A DNA stretch of 64,000 bases, taken from SB25 sp050180705. Lineage in GTDB: Bacteria; Bacteroidota; Bacteroidia; Bacteroidales; Tenuifilaceae. Location of the stretch: the NCBI GenBank assembly GCA_050180705.1, contig JBFXDX010000009.1:1-64000 (forward strand). The letters run 5' to 3'. Each line of letters begins with the position of its first letter. The stretch's first letter is position 1. The notes under the pieces were generated by a model. That model was given only the letters and a program-made list of their open reading frames with translations. It had not been told where the DNA came from and searched no databases. The position numbers were made by a program, and so were the translations under genes. Below, piece after piece: positions 1 to 7,814 of the stretch.

Positions 1-2069
1 ATTGTAATTGTACCAGTTACAGTTGTTTTGCTAAGAGCACCTGCATCAAATACATTCTCATTGGTATCATCAAAGTCTCCATCGCCGTTAAGGTCAATCC
101 AGATTTTCCAGTACTCGTTGTAGGTTGAACTGGCAAAGCCAGGAACTAATGAAACGCTGTAACTACTACCAGCGGTTGCATTGAATGTTACACTGGTAAA
201 ATCCGAATAACCAGCAGCCGATGAAGTTTTAGTCATAGCGCCAACGGTTACACTTGATATCCACTCATAGGAGTAGTTGCTTCCCTGAGAAGTACAGTAG
301 GTTATAGTGGCCGCAGATGTAGTAATACTTACAGTGCTACTTGCAGTTGATACATTCCCAGCAGCATCGTATGCCTGAACGTAAAATGAGTAGGTGGTGG
401 ACGCTGAAAGACCTGTAACTGTATAGGATGTGCTTGTTGTGGTTGTCAGCAATGAACCGTTTTGGTATATTCTATAGCCAGTAACTCCAACATTGTCAGT
501 TGAGGCTGTCCAACTCAATGTTGCAGCCGAAGAGGTAACATTCGAAGAGGCTAAATTAGTTGGTGCAGTTGGTGCTTGAGTATCGGTTGTTGAAGATGTT
601 GTGAAAGAAACTTGACTGCCATAACTTGTACCTGCACTATTTGTAGCATAAGCTCTAACATAGTATGTGGTGCCTGCTGTTAAACCACTCATAGTTAAAC
701 TATATGAACCAGAAGTAGTAACAGGAGATGTAGCAACTACAGTACCAGTTGAAGTTGTTGGAGTCGATGAAGTTGAATATACAATACCGCTGGCTGTAAC
801 AGTTGCACCACCATTAGCAGTAACATTTCCACCACCAATTGCAGAAGTTGAAGTAATTGAAGAAACACTGCTAGTTGTAACAGTTGGAGCGGTTACAGTT
901 GAACTTTCATAAACCATATAGCAAACTTCACAAGCAACACGAGCCGAAGTAGCCTTAATTCTCATATAACCACTTTCGCCCCAAGAACTACCCCATGAGT
1001 TACGAAGAATCCAATAATCGCCATAAGTTGCATCATTTCCCCAACCAACCAAAGCAATAGCATGATTTGTAGGAGTGTTGTAGCAAGGACTGCTAGAGCA
1101 AGTTGTATAACTATCGGTATAAATACCACCTGTATAATTTTGGAATGATGTTGTTACATAAACAGCAGCATCAACAACACCGTAAGTCATAATTGCAGTC
1201 TTAATAGCATCAATATCTGAGCAAGTTACTCTATACCAACTTGAAAATTTAGTTTTAGGAGCAGACGACGCAGCAGAAGGACATGATTGATTATCGGTAT
1301 CGGTGTAAGGAAAATATGTTTCATCAATAATTCCCACATCGCAAAGAGCTTGTAATTCTGAATAAGTATAGTCTGCACCATCGCAGCCACCAAAATTACT
1401 ACTATATGCCGACATTGAACCTAAACACCAAGCAATGTACGCCTCGGAAAAGTCAGCAGTATTGGTATCGTATAAGCCCATTGCATAGTTATAAGTTCCT
1501 TCGGCACAAGCACTAGCACCAAATGAATAACAAGAACCGCAATCTCCTTGGTTACGAACTCCACCTATATATGAATGTCCGTTGTAACTTCTCCAGTCAA
1601 AAGAAGTAGGGGTACTTTTAGCAACTTTAAAATTAGGGTTCTCTTTTGCTTTTTGATATTCCGAAGTTGCATTTCGGTTCATCTCCAATTGCAACTTATC
1701 ACCATTTCTAGCCATAAGTTCATCAAGAGAAATTCTTTCTTCAATACCTTTGTCTGCGCGAACACAAACAACTTTCTCTGTTGTAAAACCATCTTTTGTT
1801 TCAACTACAGTTTCAAGGTCATAGCCCTTTATAGCAGCATACGAATACTCAGGCGCAACTTTACCTTTGTAAAAATCCCAAGCATTAACTTTACGGCCAT
1901 CAGGAAGAATAGCCTTACCGATTTGATTCCCATCTTTATCGGCTTCAACGGTATAACGATACCCTAATAATTCGCAGTAAGCAGCGGAAGGGTTCTTAAA
2001 ACTTTTCTGTGCGATTGATGTTGAAAACATCGCCAGAACCAAGAAAAGAGTAAATAACGTTCTTCTCAT
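1..2069 (-). CDS. Secreted papain-family (C1A) cysteine protease with fibronectin III and GEVED domains, C-terminus cut by the window edge
   Basis: Translating the minus strand from the ATG at 2067-2069 gives an open frame to base 1, so the C-terminus is missing. The start encodes a signal peptide (MRR, hydrophobic core, then SIAQ). A propeptide-like stretch of about 130 residues follows. The papain-like domain has all landmarks: the catalytic Cys in NQGDCGSCYSFGA, the catalytic His in NHAIALVGWG, and the Asn in RNSWGSSWGESGYMRI. Two fibronectin type III-like Thr/Ser-rich domains come next (about 900-540 and 540-310), then a GEVED-type domain with a DLNGDGDFDDTNENV motif. This layout is common in Bacteroidota proteins secreted by type IX secretion, but the sorting domain would lie outside the window. 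Role: an extracellular protease releasing peptides for the amino-acid-fermenting cell (inference). Confident for the protease fold, less so for secretion route. Confidence 0.88.
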   Translation of the reverse strand, partial: MRRTLFTLFLVLAMFSTSIAQKSFKNPSAAYCELLGYRYTVEADKDGNQIGKAILPDGRKVNAWDFYKGKVAPEYSYAAIKGYDLETVVETKDGFTTEKVVCVRADKGIEERISLDELMARNGDKLQLEMNRNATSEYQKAKENPNFKVAKSTPTSFDWRSYNGHSYIGGVRNQGDCGSCYSFGASACAEGTYNYAMGLYDTNTADFSEAYIAWCLGSMSAYSSNFGGCDGADYTYSELQALCDVGIIDETYFPYTDTDNQSCPSAASSAPKTKFSSWYRVTCSDIDAIKTAIMTYGVVDAAVYVTTSFQNYTGGIYTDSYTTCSSSPCYNTPTNHAIALVGWGNDATYGDYWILRNSWGSSWGESGYMRIKATSARVACEVCYMVYESSTVTAPTVTTSSVSSITSTSAIGGGNVTANGGATVTASGIVYSTSSTPTTSTGTVVATSPVTTSGSYSLTMSGLTAGTTYYVRAYATNSAGTSYGSQVSFTTSSTTDTQAPTAPTNLASSNVTSSAATLSWTASTDNVGVTGYRIYQNGSLLTTTTSTSYTVTGLSASTTYSFYVQAYDAAGNVSTASSTVSITTSAATITYCTSQGSNYSYEWISSVTVGAMTKTSSAAGYSDFTSVTFNATAGSSYSVSLVPGFASSTYNEYWKIWIDLNGDGDFDDTNENVFDAGALSKTTVTGTIT

Positions 2070-2247
2070 AGATTAATTGTTTTTGTTAATAATTTAGGTT
2101 GGTTAACTAAAATTCGAGATCGAAAATCGAGCACAATTTATCTCATTTTGATACACATTATTTTTTAAATCGATAAACAACGACTAACTACAAACAGAAA
2201 ACATATTTCGGGGTATAATCGACATACATTTAAGTAACCGATAAACA

Positions 2248-2282
2248 CAAAAATGGCTTTACGAATAAAGCCGTAAAGCCAT
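2248..2282 (-). terminator. Intrinsic terminator after aminopeptidase P
   Basis: A perfect 10-bp stem (2253-2262 pairs with 2273-2282) with a 10-base loop lies just past the stop of the aminopeptidase gene. On the minus strand it is followed by a T-rich run (TTTTTGTGTTT). Confidence 0.7.
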
Positions 2283-2313
2283 CTCAAAATAAACCTTATT
2301 AATAAAAAAACCT

Positions 2314-3699
2314 TTAAAAAGCCTTTATCCTTTCAGCCTCAACATCCTCAATAGATTTTGCCAACGGTTTTCCTAAAATTCGATGTCCAGCTTCAGTAAT
2401 CAAAACATCTTCCTCATTTCGAATTCCACCAAAGTTGCGATACTCATTTACCCTATCAAAATTGATGTACTCTTTATTGGTTCCTGTTTGTTGCCATAGG
2501 TCTATTAACTCAGGAATAAAATAGATTCCAGGTTCAATGGTTAACACGAATCCTGGTTTCAATTCTCGTCCTAGACGAAGCGATTTTAAGCCAAACTGCT
2601 TGCTTTTTGGAACACCACAGTAGCCAACATACTGTTCACCCAGATTCTCCATATCGTGAACGTCGAGTCCCATCAAGTGGCCTGTTCCGCAGGGAAAGAA
2701 AAGAGCGTGTGCACCATTTACCACAGCATCATCGGTATTGCCCTTTGTAAAACCCATACCTTTTAATCCATCGAAAATGATTCGGGCAACCTGCATATGA
2801 ACATCTCGGAAATGTACACCAGGCTTTAACATATCAATAGCACCATTATGCGCAGCAAGTGTAATTCGGTAAATTTCCTTTTGCACTTGGGTAAATGTTT
2901 TTCCTACAGGGAATGTGCTACTCATATCGCCAGCGTAGCCTAATGATGTTTCAAAACCAGCATCCAACAAAAACAATTGACCTTCATTGATTTTATTTCC
3001 GTGATAATGGTTGTGTAATGTCTGTCCATTGATGGTTGCAATAATTGGAAATGCAATATCACCTCCAGCAGCCAAAGCCACCTCGTGTACCTTTGCTGCA
3101 ACCTGTGCCTCGGTCATTCCTGGGAGTGCATACCGCATTGCAGCCTGATGCATTTCGGCAGTAACAGATACTGCAAAATCTATCTCCTTTATCTCCTCTT
3201 CGGATTTAACATTTCGCTGTTCGCCAACCGCAGTGACAAAGGAAATACTTGCCTTGGAAGAAACTTCGGATTGATTAATCCCCAAGATATTCATCAACTT
3301 CAGGTGATGTTCTGGACGATATGGAGGAAGATAATGAACCGATGCAAGGGAGTAACCTTTTACTTTTTCGACAAACTCGGTAATCGATCCTGTTTTATCC
3401 ACACCAAAACCAGAAGCCATTTCATTGATAGTTGGCTGAGAGCCCATCCATACAATGCTATCGATAGTAAAATCGTCTCCGAAAATATAGTCGTTACCAC
3501 TTTCTATATCCATTAGCGCATAAAGCCCGGGGCGGTTTATTCCGAAGTAGTAAAGGAAAGTGCTATCCTGACGGAATCGATATGTATTATCCTCGTAGTT
3601 CATGCCACTCTCATCGTTTCCAATAAAGAGTAAAACGCCAGACTTAAACTGTGAACGCAATTGGTTGCGTCGATTAACATAGGTTTGTTTACTAAACAT
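2314..3699 (-). CDS. pepP: Aminopeptidase P family metallopeptidase (Xaa-Pro aminopeptidase, M24B)
   Basis: This cytoplasmic peptidase removes the N-terminal residue ahead of proline (or hydroxyproline) using two divalent metals. The creatinase/pita-bread domain carries the expected ligands: the two Asp in LLDAGFETSLGYAGDMSSTFP, the His in GTGHLMGLDVHD, and the Glu residues in LTIEPGIYF and IRNEEDVLI. The start was set at the ATG at 3697-3699 (MFSKQTYVNRR, 461 aa), which matches the usual N-terminus of the family. An in-frame ATG 16 codons upstream (3747) would translate a perfect inverted repeat and is less likely. The gene lies just downstream of the hydroxyproline dehydratase, so the pair could process Pro/Hyp-rich peptides such as collagen fragments (inference). 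Confidence 0.9.
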   Translation of the reverse strand: MFSKQTYVNRRNQLRSQFKSGVLLFIGNDESGMNYEDNTYRFRQDSTFLYYFGINRPGLYALMDIESGNDYIFGDDFTIDSIVWMGSQPTINEMASGFGVDKTGSITEFVEKVKGYSLASVHYLPPYRPEHHLKLMNILGINQSEVSSKASISFVTAVGEQRNVKSEEEIKEIDFAVSVTAEMHQAAMRYALPGMTEAQVAAKVHEVALAAGGDIAFPIIATINGQTLHNHYHGNKINEGQLFLLDAGFETSLGYAGDMSSTFPVGKTFTQVQKEIYRITLAAHNGAIDMLKPGVHFRDVHMQVARIIFDGLKGMGFTKGNTDDAVVNGAHALFFPCGTGHLMGLDVHDMENLGEQYVGYCGVPKSKQFGLKSLRLGRELKPGFVLTIEPGIYFIPELIDLWQQTGTNKEYINFDRVNEYRNFGGIRNEEDVLITEAGHRILGKPLAKSIEDVEAERIKAF

Positions 3700-3717
3700 A
3701 GTCTTGGTTTTATGATA

Positions 3718-3747
3718 ATGGATACTGCTATCATACGCAGTATCCAT
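3718..3747. repeat. Perfect 11-bp inverted repeat between hypD and pepP
   Basis: ATGGATACTGC is repeated as its exact reverse complement around an 8-base centre. There is no T-run beside it on the minus strand, so it is not a standard terminator. It lies 18 bases upstream of the chosen pepP start and could be an mRNA-processing hairpin or an operator. Confidence 0.55.
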
Positions 3748-3759
3748 CGATTAATCTAA

Positions 3760-6123
3760 TTAAAATGCTTCGTGTTCTGTTCTGCGGATTATCTCATTCT
3801 GTAATGCAGTGCCCAAATCGTTGAAATAATCGGAGTAGCCAGCCACACGTACAATCAAGTCCTGATACTTTTCTGGATGTTTCTGCGCATCGCGCAGTGT
3901 ATCGGCATTCACAACGTTAAACTGAATGTGGTGCCCGTCTAGCTTAAAGTATGCTCTAACCAAACTTACAATCTTATCCAAACTCTCCTCGCTGTTGAAA
4001 AACGATGGCGAGAATTTTTGGTTAAGCAACGTTCCTCCGGTTTTGATATGGTCTATTTTAGCAGCCGATTGAATTACAGCGGTTGGACCTTTTTTATCGG
4101 TTCCCTGAACTGGGCTTATCCCTTCGCTTAGGGGTTCTTTGGTCAAACGGCCATCGGGCATTGCACCAATCTTACTCCCAAAGTAAACGTGACTGGTTGT
4201 AGGCAACATGTTGATCCGGAAAGCACCGCCACGCGACGTTGGACGACCATTCACCGCATTGTAGAAACTGTTGAAAACCATCACCGCGCTCTGGTCTGCA
4301 TAATCGTCGTTATTACCCCACTTTGGAGTTTCGTAAATAACATCGTAACGCAACTCATCGAAACCAACAAAGTTCGACTGTAATGCCTTCAGCATTTCGC
4401 CCATGCCAATGGTTTTATCATCGAAGATATGCTTACGGATTACCGTTAAGTTATCTGTAATACTTCCTAAGCCAACACCCTGAATGTAACTGGTGTTGTA
4501 ACGAGCACCACCTGCATTGTAATCCTTACCATTCTTTATACAATCCTCGGTGATTAATGATAGTAAAGGCACAGGCATATACGTTGCCCAAAGCTTCTCG
4601 ATAATATTATTCCCCTCAATTTTTATATCGATAAAATGGTTGAGCTGCTTTTCGTAGGCTGCATACAACGCATCGAACGATTTAAAATCCTCGGGATTTC
4701 CAGTTTTAAGACCGATTGCTTTACCGGTCATAGGATCAACACCATTATTTAGGGTGATTTCTAAAACCTTATTTAGGTTGAAGTATCCTGTAAGGATGTA
4801 CGCCTCGGTTCCAAAAGCGCCTGTTTCCACACAACCGCTGGCCCCACCGTTACGAGCATCGACAATGGATTTTCCCTGACTCAACAGCTGCTGAACTATA
4901 GCATCGGTATTGAAGAATGATGGTTGCCCGAATCCAGTTTTTGCAATTCGAACGGCACGTTTCACAAATCTATCGGGATTCTTCTTGCTGATTTGAACCA
5001 TTGAGCTGGGCTGCAAAATGCGCATCTCCTCAATTACATCGAGCAGAACGTAGGTAAGATCGTTAACCGCATCGCTGCCATCCTCCCTAACACCGCCAAG
5101 ATTGATGAGCGAGAAATCGGTATAGGTATTGCTCTCCTCGGCAGTAACTCCCATTTTGGGTGGCGATGGATGGTTATTGAACTTCACCCAAAACGATTGA
5201 AGAAGTTCGACCGCACGCTCCTCTGTTAATACGCCCAAATCAATCTCGCGTTTGTAGAATGGATACAAATGCTGATCTAACCTTCCGGGGTTAAACGAAT
5301 CCCAAGGGTTCAACTCGGTAATCACACCAAGATGTATAAACCAGTAATGCTGAAGCATCTCGTGGAAAGATGAAGGAGCATTTGCCGGAACTTTTCGGCA
5401 GATACCAGCCATTGTGGCTAACTCCTCTTTACGAACAGGATTTTTCTCCTTTGATGCCAACTTTTCCAGCTCATCGGCATAGCGATTGGCGAAAATAATA
5501 AGCGCATCGGCAGCAATATCCATTGCCTTTAACTCCTCGCGACGCTCAATGGCATTCGGATCATTCTTAAAATCGAGCTTTGCCAATGCGTGCTTAACAT
5601 CAGCCTTAAAGTCGGTTAACCCTTTTACGAATATTTTCTTACTGGCCACTGTATGTCCTGGTGCACGTTGCTCCTGAAACTCTGTAAAAATTCCTGCCTC
5701 GTAAGCTTGCTTCCATTCATCGCTGAGATTCTCAAAGATTCTGTCGCGCTGAGTTCTTCCTTTCCAGAAAGGGATTATTGTTTCCTCGTAAATTCTGCGG
5801 GTGTCATCATCAACCTTAAAGGAAACCTTGGGACGGGAGTCGATAATCTCCAAATCGGGCAATGTGTGCAAGCTTACCTCGGGGTAAGTTGATGTTGCCT
5901 TGGGCGCAGGGCCTCTTTCGCCAACAATGAGCTCTCCGTCGTTAATGCAAATAGCCTTATTCGACATGATATACTTAAAGCACAACGCCCTTTGAACAGG
6001 AACGGAATGCTTTTCGGCCTCGCCCGATGCATAGAACTCGGTAACGAGCTTAGCCCTTTCGGCCGAGAATGTATTGGTTGCCCGAAGGCTCTGCTCTCTT
6101 AATCTTTTTATTCTTTCTTTCAT
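3760..6123 (-). CDS. hypD: trans-4-hydroxy-L-proline dehydratase (glycyl radical enzyme)
   Basis: HypD dehydrates trans-4-hydroxyproline to 1-pyrroline-5-carboxylate, which can be reduced to proline, an electron sink in anaerobes. The 787-residue length fits the family (about 789). The thiyl-radical Cys is C431 in GASGCVETG and the radical Gly is G762 in RVAGYSDYF. From memory of the Clostridioides difficile enzyme, its active-site residues F152, H160, D278, D339, C434, E436 and G765 all have counterparts here at a constant offset of 3 (F149, H157, D275, D336, C431, E433, G762). This separates it from pyruvate formate-lyase, glycerol dehydratase and choline lyase. Its activase is the next gene upstream, and aminopeptidase P lies downstream. 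No pyrroline-5-carboxylate reductase is in the window. Confidence 0.92.
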   Translation of the reverse strand: MKERIKRLREQSLRATNTFSAERAKLVTEFYASGEAEKHSVPVQRALCFKYIMSNKAICINDGELIVGERGPAPKATSTYPEVSLHTLPDLEIIDSRPKVSFKVDDDTRRIYEETIIPFWKGRTQRDRIFENLSDEWKQAYEAGIFTEFQEQRAPGHTVASKKIFVKGLTDFKADVKHALAKLDFKNDPNAIERREELKAMDIAADALIIFANRYADELEKLASKEKNPVRKEELATMAGICRKVPANAPSSFHEMLQHYWFIHLGVITELNPWDSFNPGRLDQHLYPFYKREIDLGVLTEERAVELLQSFWVKFNNHPSPPKMGVTAEESNTYTDFSLINLGGVREDGSDAVNDLTYVLLDVIEEMRILQPSSMVQISKKNPDRFVKRAVRIAKTGFGQPSFFNTDAIVQQLLSQGKSIVDARNGGASGCVETGAFGTEAYILTGYFNLNKVLEITLNNGVDPMTGKAIGLKTGNPEDFKSFDALYAAYEKQLNHFIDIKIEGNNIIEKLWATYMPVPLLSLITEDCIKNGKDYNAGGARYNTSYIQGVGLGSITDNLTVIRKHIFDDKTIGMGEMLKALQSNFVGFDELRYDVIYETPKWGNNDDYADQSAVMVFNSFYNAVNGRPTSRGGAFRINMLPTTSHVYFGSKIGAMPDGRLTKEPLSEGISPVQGTDKKGPTAVIQSAAKIDHIKTGGTLLNQKFSPSFFNSEESLDKIVSLVRAYFKLDGHHIQFNVVNADTLRDAQKHPEKYQDLIVRVAGYSDYFNDLGTALQNEIIRRTEHEAF

Positions 6124-6209
6124 TTGATTCGTTGTTTGTTGTTCGTTGATAGTTGTTCGTGAAATACAACATTGAATTACTATATAATCATAATAATGAT
6201 ATAAGGTAT

Positions 6210-7013
6210 TTATCCTCCCAGTGTTACATCGGGGACAACCTCCTTAAAGTAATCGCGAATTTGCTCGGCCTTGCTATTATCGTAAGCATCGGCATTGCTT
6301 AGCTTATACTCCTTTCCAAATCGCTCGTACTTGCTTTTGGCAATGTTATGGAATGGGAGTAAATCGACCCGTTCGATGCTTGGATACCCATCAATAATAC
6401 TCCTCAACTCTTTTAAGTTACGATCCGTGTCGGTGATGTCTTGAATTAACGGAATACGGATGATAACCTTTTTCCGGGAGTTGATTATTAGGTCCAAGTT
6501 ATCGAGGATTGGTTTATTCGAAACGCCAGTGTACCTCCGATGCTCTTCGTCATCGGCAAGCTTTAAGTCGTACAGGAATAGGTTTGCATGGGGGATAATA
6601 CTTTCTACTACACTCTTTAGTGCATAGCCACTTGTATCGACAGCAGTATGAATTTCTTTAGCCTTGCAGGCAATCAGCATTGCTTTTAGAAAATCGTGCT
6701 GCGAAAGGGGCTCGCCCCCCGAGAATGTTACACCTCCATTCGACTCATCGAAAATGGAAATATCCTTGATAACCTCGCCCATAACTACCTCAACGCTCAT
6801 TGATTTCCCAATGATCTCGGTAATAGGAAACTCTTTATCATCGATTCTACGATTCCTAACACAAGTTTCGGGCTTAAAAAGTTGGCTCTCGGGATTATGG
6901 CACCATGCGCAACCCAACGGACATCCTTTTAGGAATACAGTTGTGCGAATTCCCGGGCCATCGTGCACAGAAAAATGGCGTATATCGAATACTAAACCAG
7001 CTATATTAGACAT
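6210..7013 (-). CDS. hypE: Glycyl-radical enzyme activating protein (radical SAM), HypD activase
   Basis: This radical SAM activase makes the glycyl radical on HypD using S-adenosylmethionine and a [4Fe-4S] cluster. The cluster motif is CPLGCAWC (C31, C35, C38), followed by the GGEP motif in TFSGGEPLSQ. The start was set at the ATG at 7011-7013 (MSNIAGLVFDIRHFSVHDGPG, 267 aa). The open frame continues 33 codons upstream, but that stretch shows no family similarity. Many activases of dehydratase-type glycyl radical enzymes carry a Cys-rich ferredoxin insert after the cluster loop. Here only one extra Cys (C51) is seen in that region, so the insert is reduced or absent. It lies 86 bases ahead of hypD on the same strand and is probably co-transcribed. 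Confidence 0.88.
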   Translation of the reverse strand: MSNIAGLVFDIRHFSVHDGPGIRTTVFLKGCPLGCAWCHNPESQLFKPETCVRNRRIDDKEFPITEIIGKSMSVEVVMGEVIKDISIFDESNGGVTFSGGEPLSQHDFLKAMLIACKAKEIHTAVDTSGYALKSVVESIIPHANLFLYDLKLADDEEHRRYTGVSNKPILDNLDLIINSRKKVIIRIPLIQDITDTDRNLKELRSIIDGYPSIERVDLLPFHNIAKSKYERFGKEYKLSNADAYDNSKAEQIRDYFKEVVPDVTLGG

Positions 7014-7814
7014 TAGATTCTTGATTTCAGATATTGACAATAAAACTATTTGGCTATTAACTATAGTAGTTTCAGCGTTAGGTTGCGGGGTTGTTCCTCG
7101 GGCACACCTCACCTATCACTTGAAAATACCACGAACCCTCAATTCGTTGAACGAACTGAATTGGTTTTAGTAAATGGAATAATTAGGGTATCAGCAAATC
7201 CAGCAGGAGTAGAGTCCCTTGCCGTTGTTGTGGTATAAAGTCGATTTTGATTTGCTAATCATATAGAATTACAATTAGTGCAAAAGTAATTGGTATAAAC
7301 TTTAAGGATATGACTTTTGTCAGTTTGTACGTTAAATGGCAAAAGAATGTTTTGGCGCATACTTAAATCACCCCAGAATTGCGTCTTTTACAGATTCGGT
7401 TAACGTGCATCACTTGCCGGAACATGCGCAGAGAATAGTAATTCCGCTAAAAAACAAATATGATTTAAGGATGCATAGGTGTAAAACCCTAGCATCGACT
7501 TACGCTTTTAACTTGGAGCACTACGGCATGCTTGCGCCGAATATAAATTTTACCCCGTAGCACTACGGAATACTTGCGCCTAGGATGAAAGTACCTCGTA
7601 GTATTACGAGGTATCTGCGCCAAGGGAAGAATGTACCTCGTAGCGTTACGAGATACTTGCGCCAAGTGCGGAATGCTTCTCGTAGTATTACGGCAGACAT
7701 TCACCCAAAGGAGAATGTTTCCCGCAGAGCTACGGCAAATTTTTAACCACTAAAGCTACCCTGCGGTAGCTGTGCAGCAAATTAATGTTAAAAGATTTAG
7801 GAGGGAATCACCCA
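7014..7814. other. Gene-free stretch between hypE and the L,D-transpeptidase gene
   Basis: No convincing gene is seen. Short open frames on both strands exist, but those in the right half are by-products of the palindromic repeats at about 7460-7785. The left half (7014-7450) is unremarkable AT-rich sequence that may hold the promoter of the hypE-hypD unit. Confidence 0.6.
7460..7785 (+). repeat. Array of 42-bp palindromic repeats (copy 1)
   Basis: About six units repeat with a 41-42 bp period. Each has a palindromic core of the form CTCGTAGTATTACGAG (18 bp with flanks) and a spacer resembling TACTTGCGCCAAGGGAAGAATGT. The cores start near 7518, 7554, 7593, 7635, 7677 and 7719. The flanks (TTTTAACTTGGAGCACTACGG on the left, TTTTTAACCAC on the right) also recur in the second copy at 43.6-43.96 kb, where the whole element is inverted. 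As the period is 14 codons, it produces false open frames on both strands. Confidence 0.85.

Noticed and set aside
1575..1967. 130-codon plus-strand open frame
   Set aside because: It lies entirely opposite the papain-like protease, whose frame and motifs are clear.
3085..3516. 143-codon plus-strand open frame rich in Cys and Phe
   Set aside because: Antisense shadow of aminopeptidase P.
3760..6123. Pyruvate formate-lyase
   Set aside because: The CC active-site pair of PFL is absent. The GASGCVETG motif and aligned substrate residues indicate a dehydratase of the HypD type.
7336..7560. 74-codon plus-strand open frame before the repeat array
   Set aside because: It runs into the repeat block, has no recognisable domain and no RBS or promoter evidence.
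7489..7704. Minus-strand open frame of 71 codons with repeated Arg-Asn-Thr-Thr-Arg units
   Set aside because: The repeat of 14 codons is produced by the 42-bp palindromic DNA repeats. Matching frames exist on both strands and in the inverted copy, so it is not a real protein.
7460..7785. CRISPR array
   Set aside because: The repeat period is 42 bp with the spacers nearly identical, the cores vary, and no cas genes are present.
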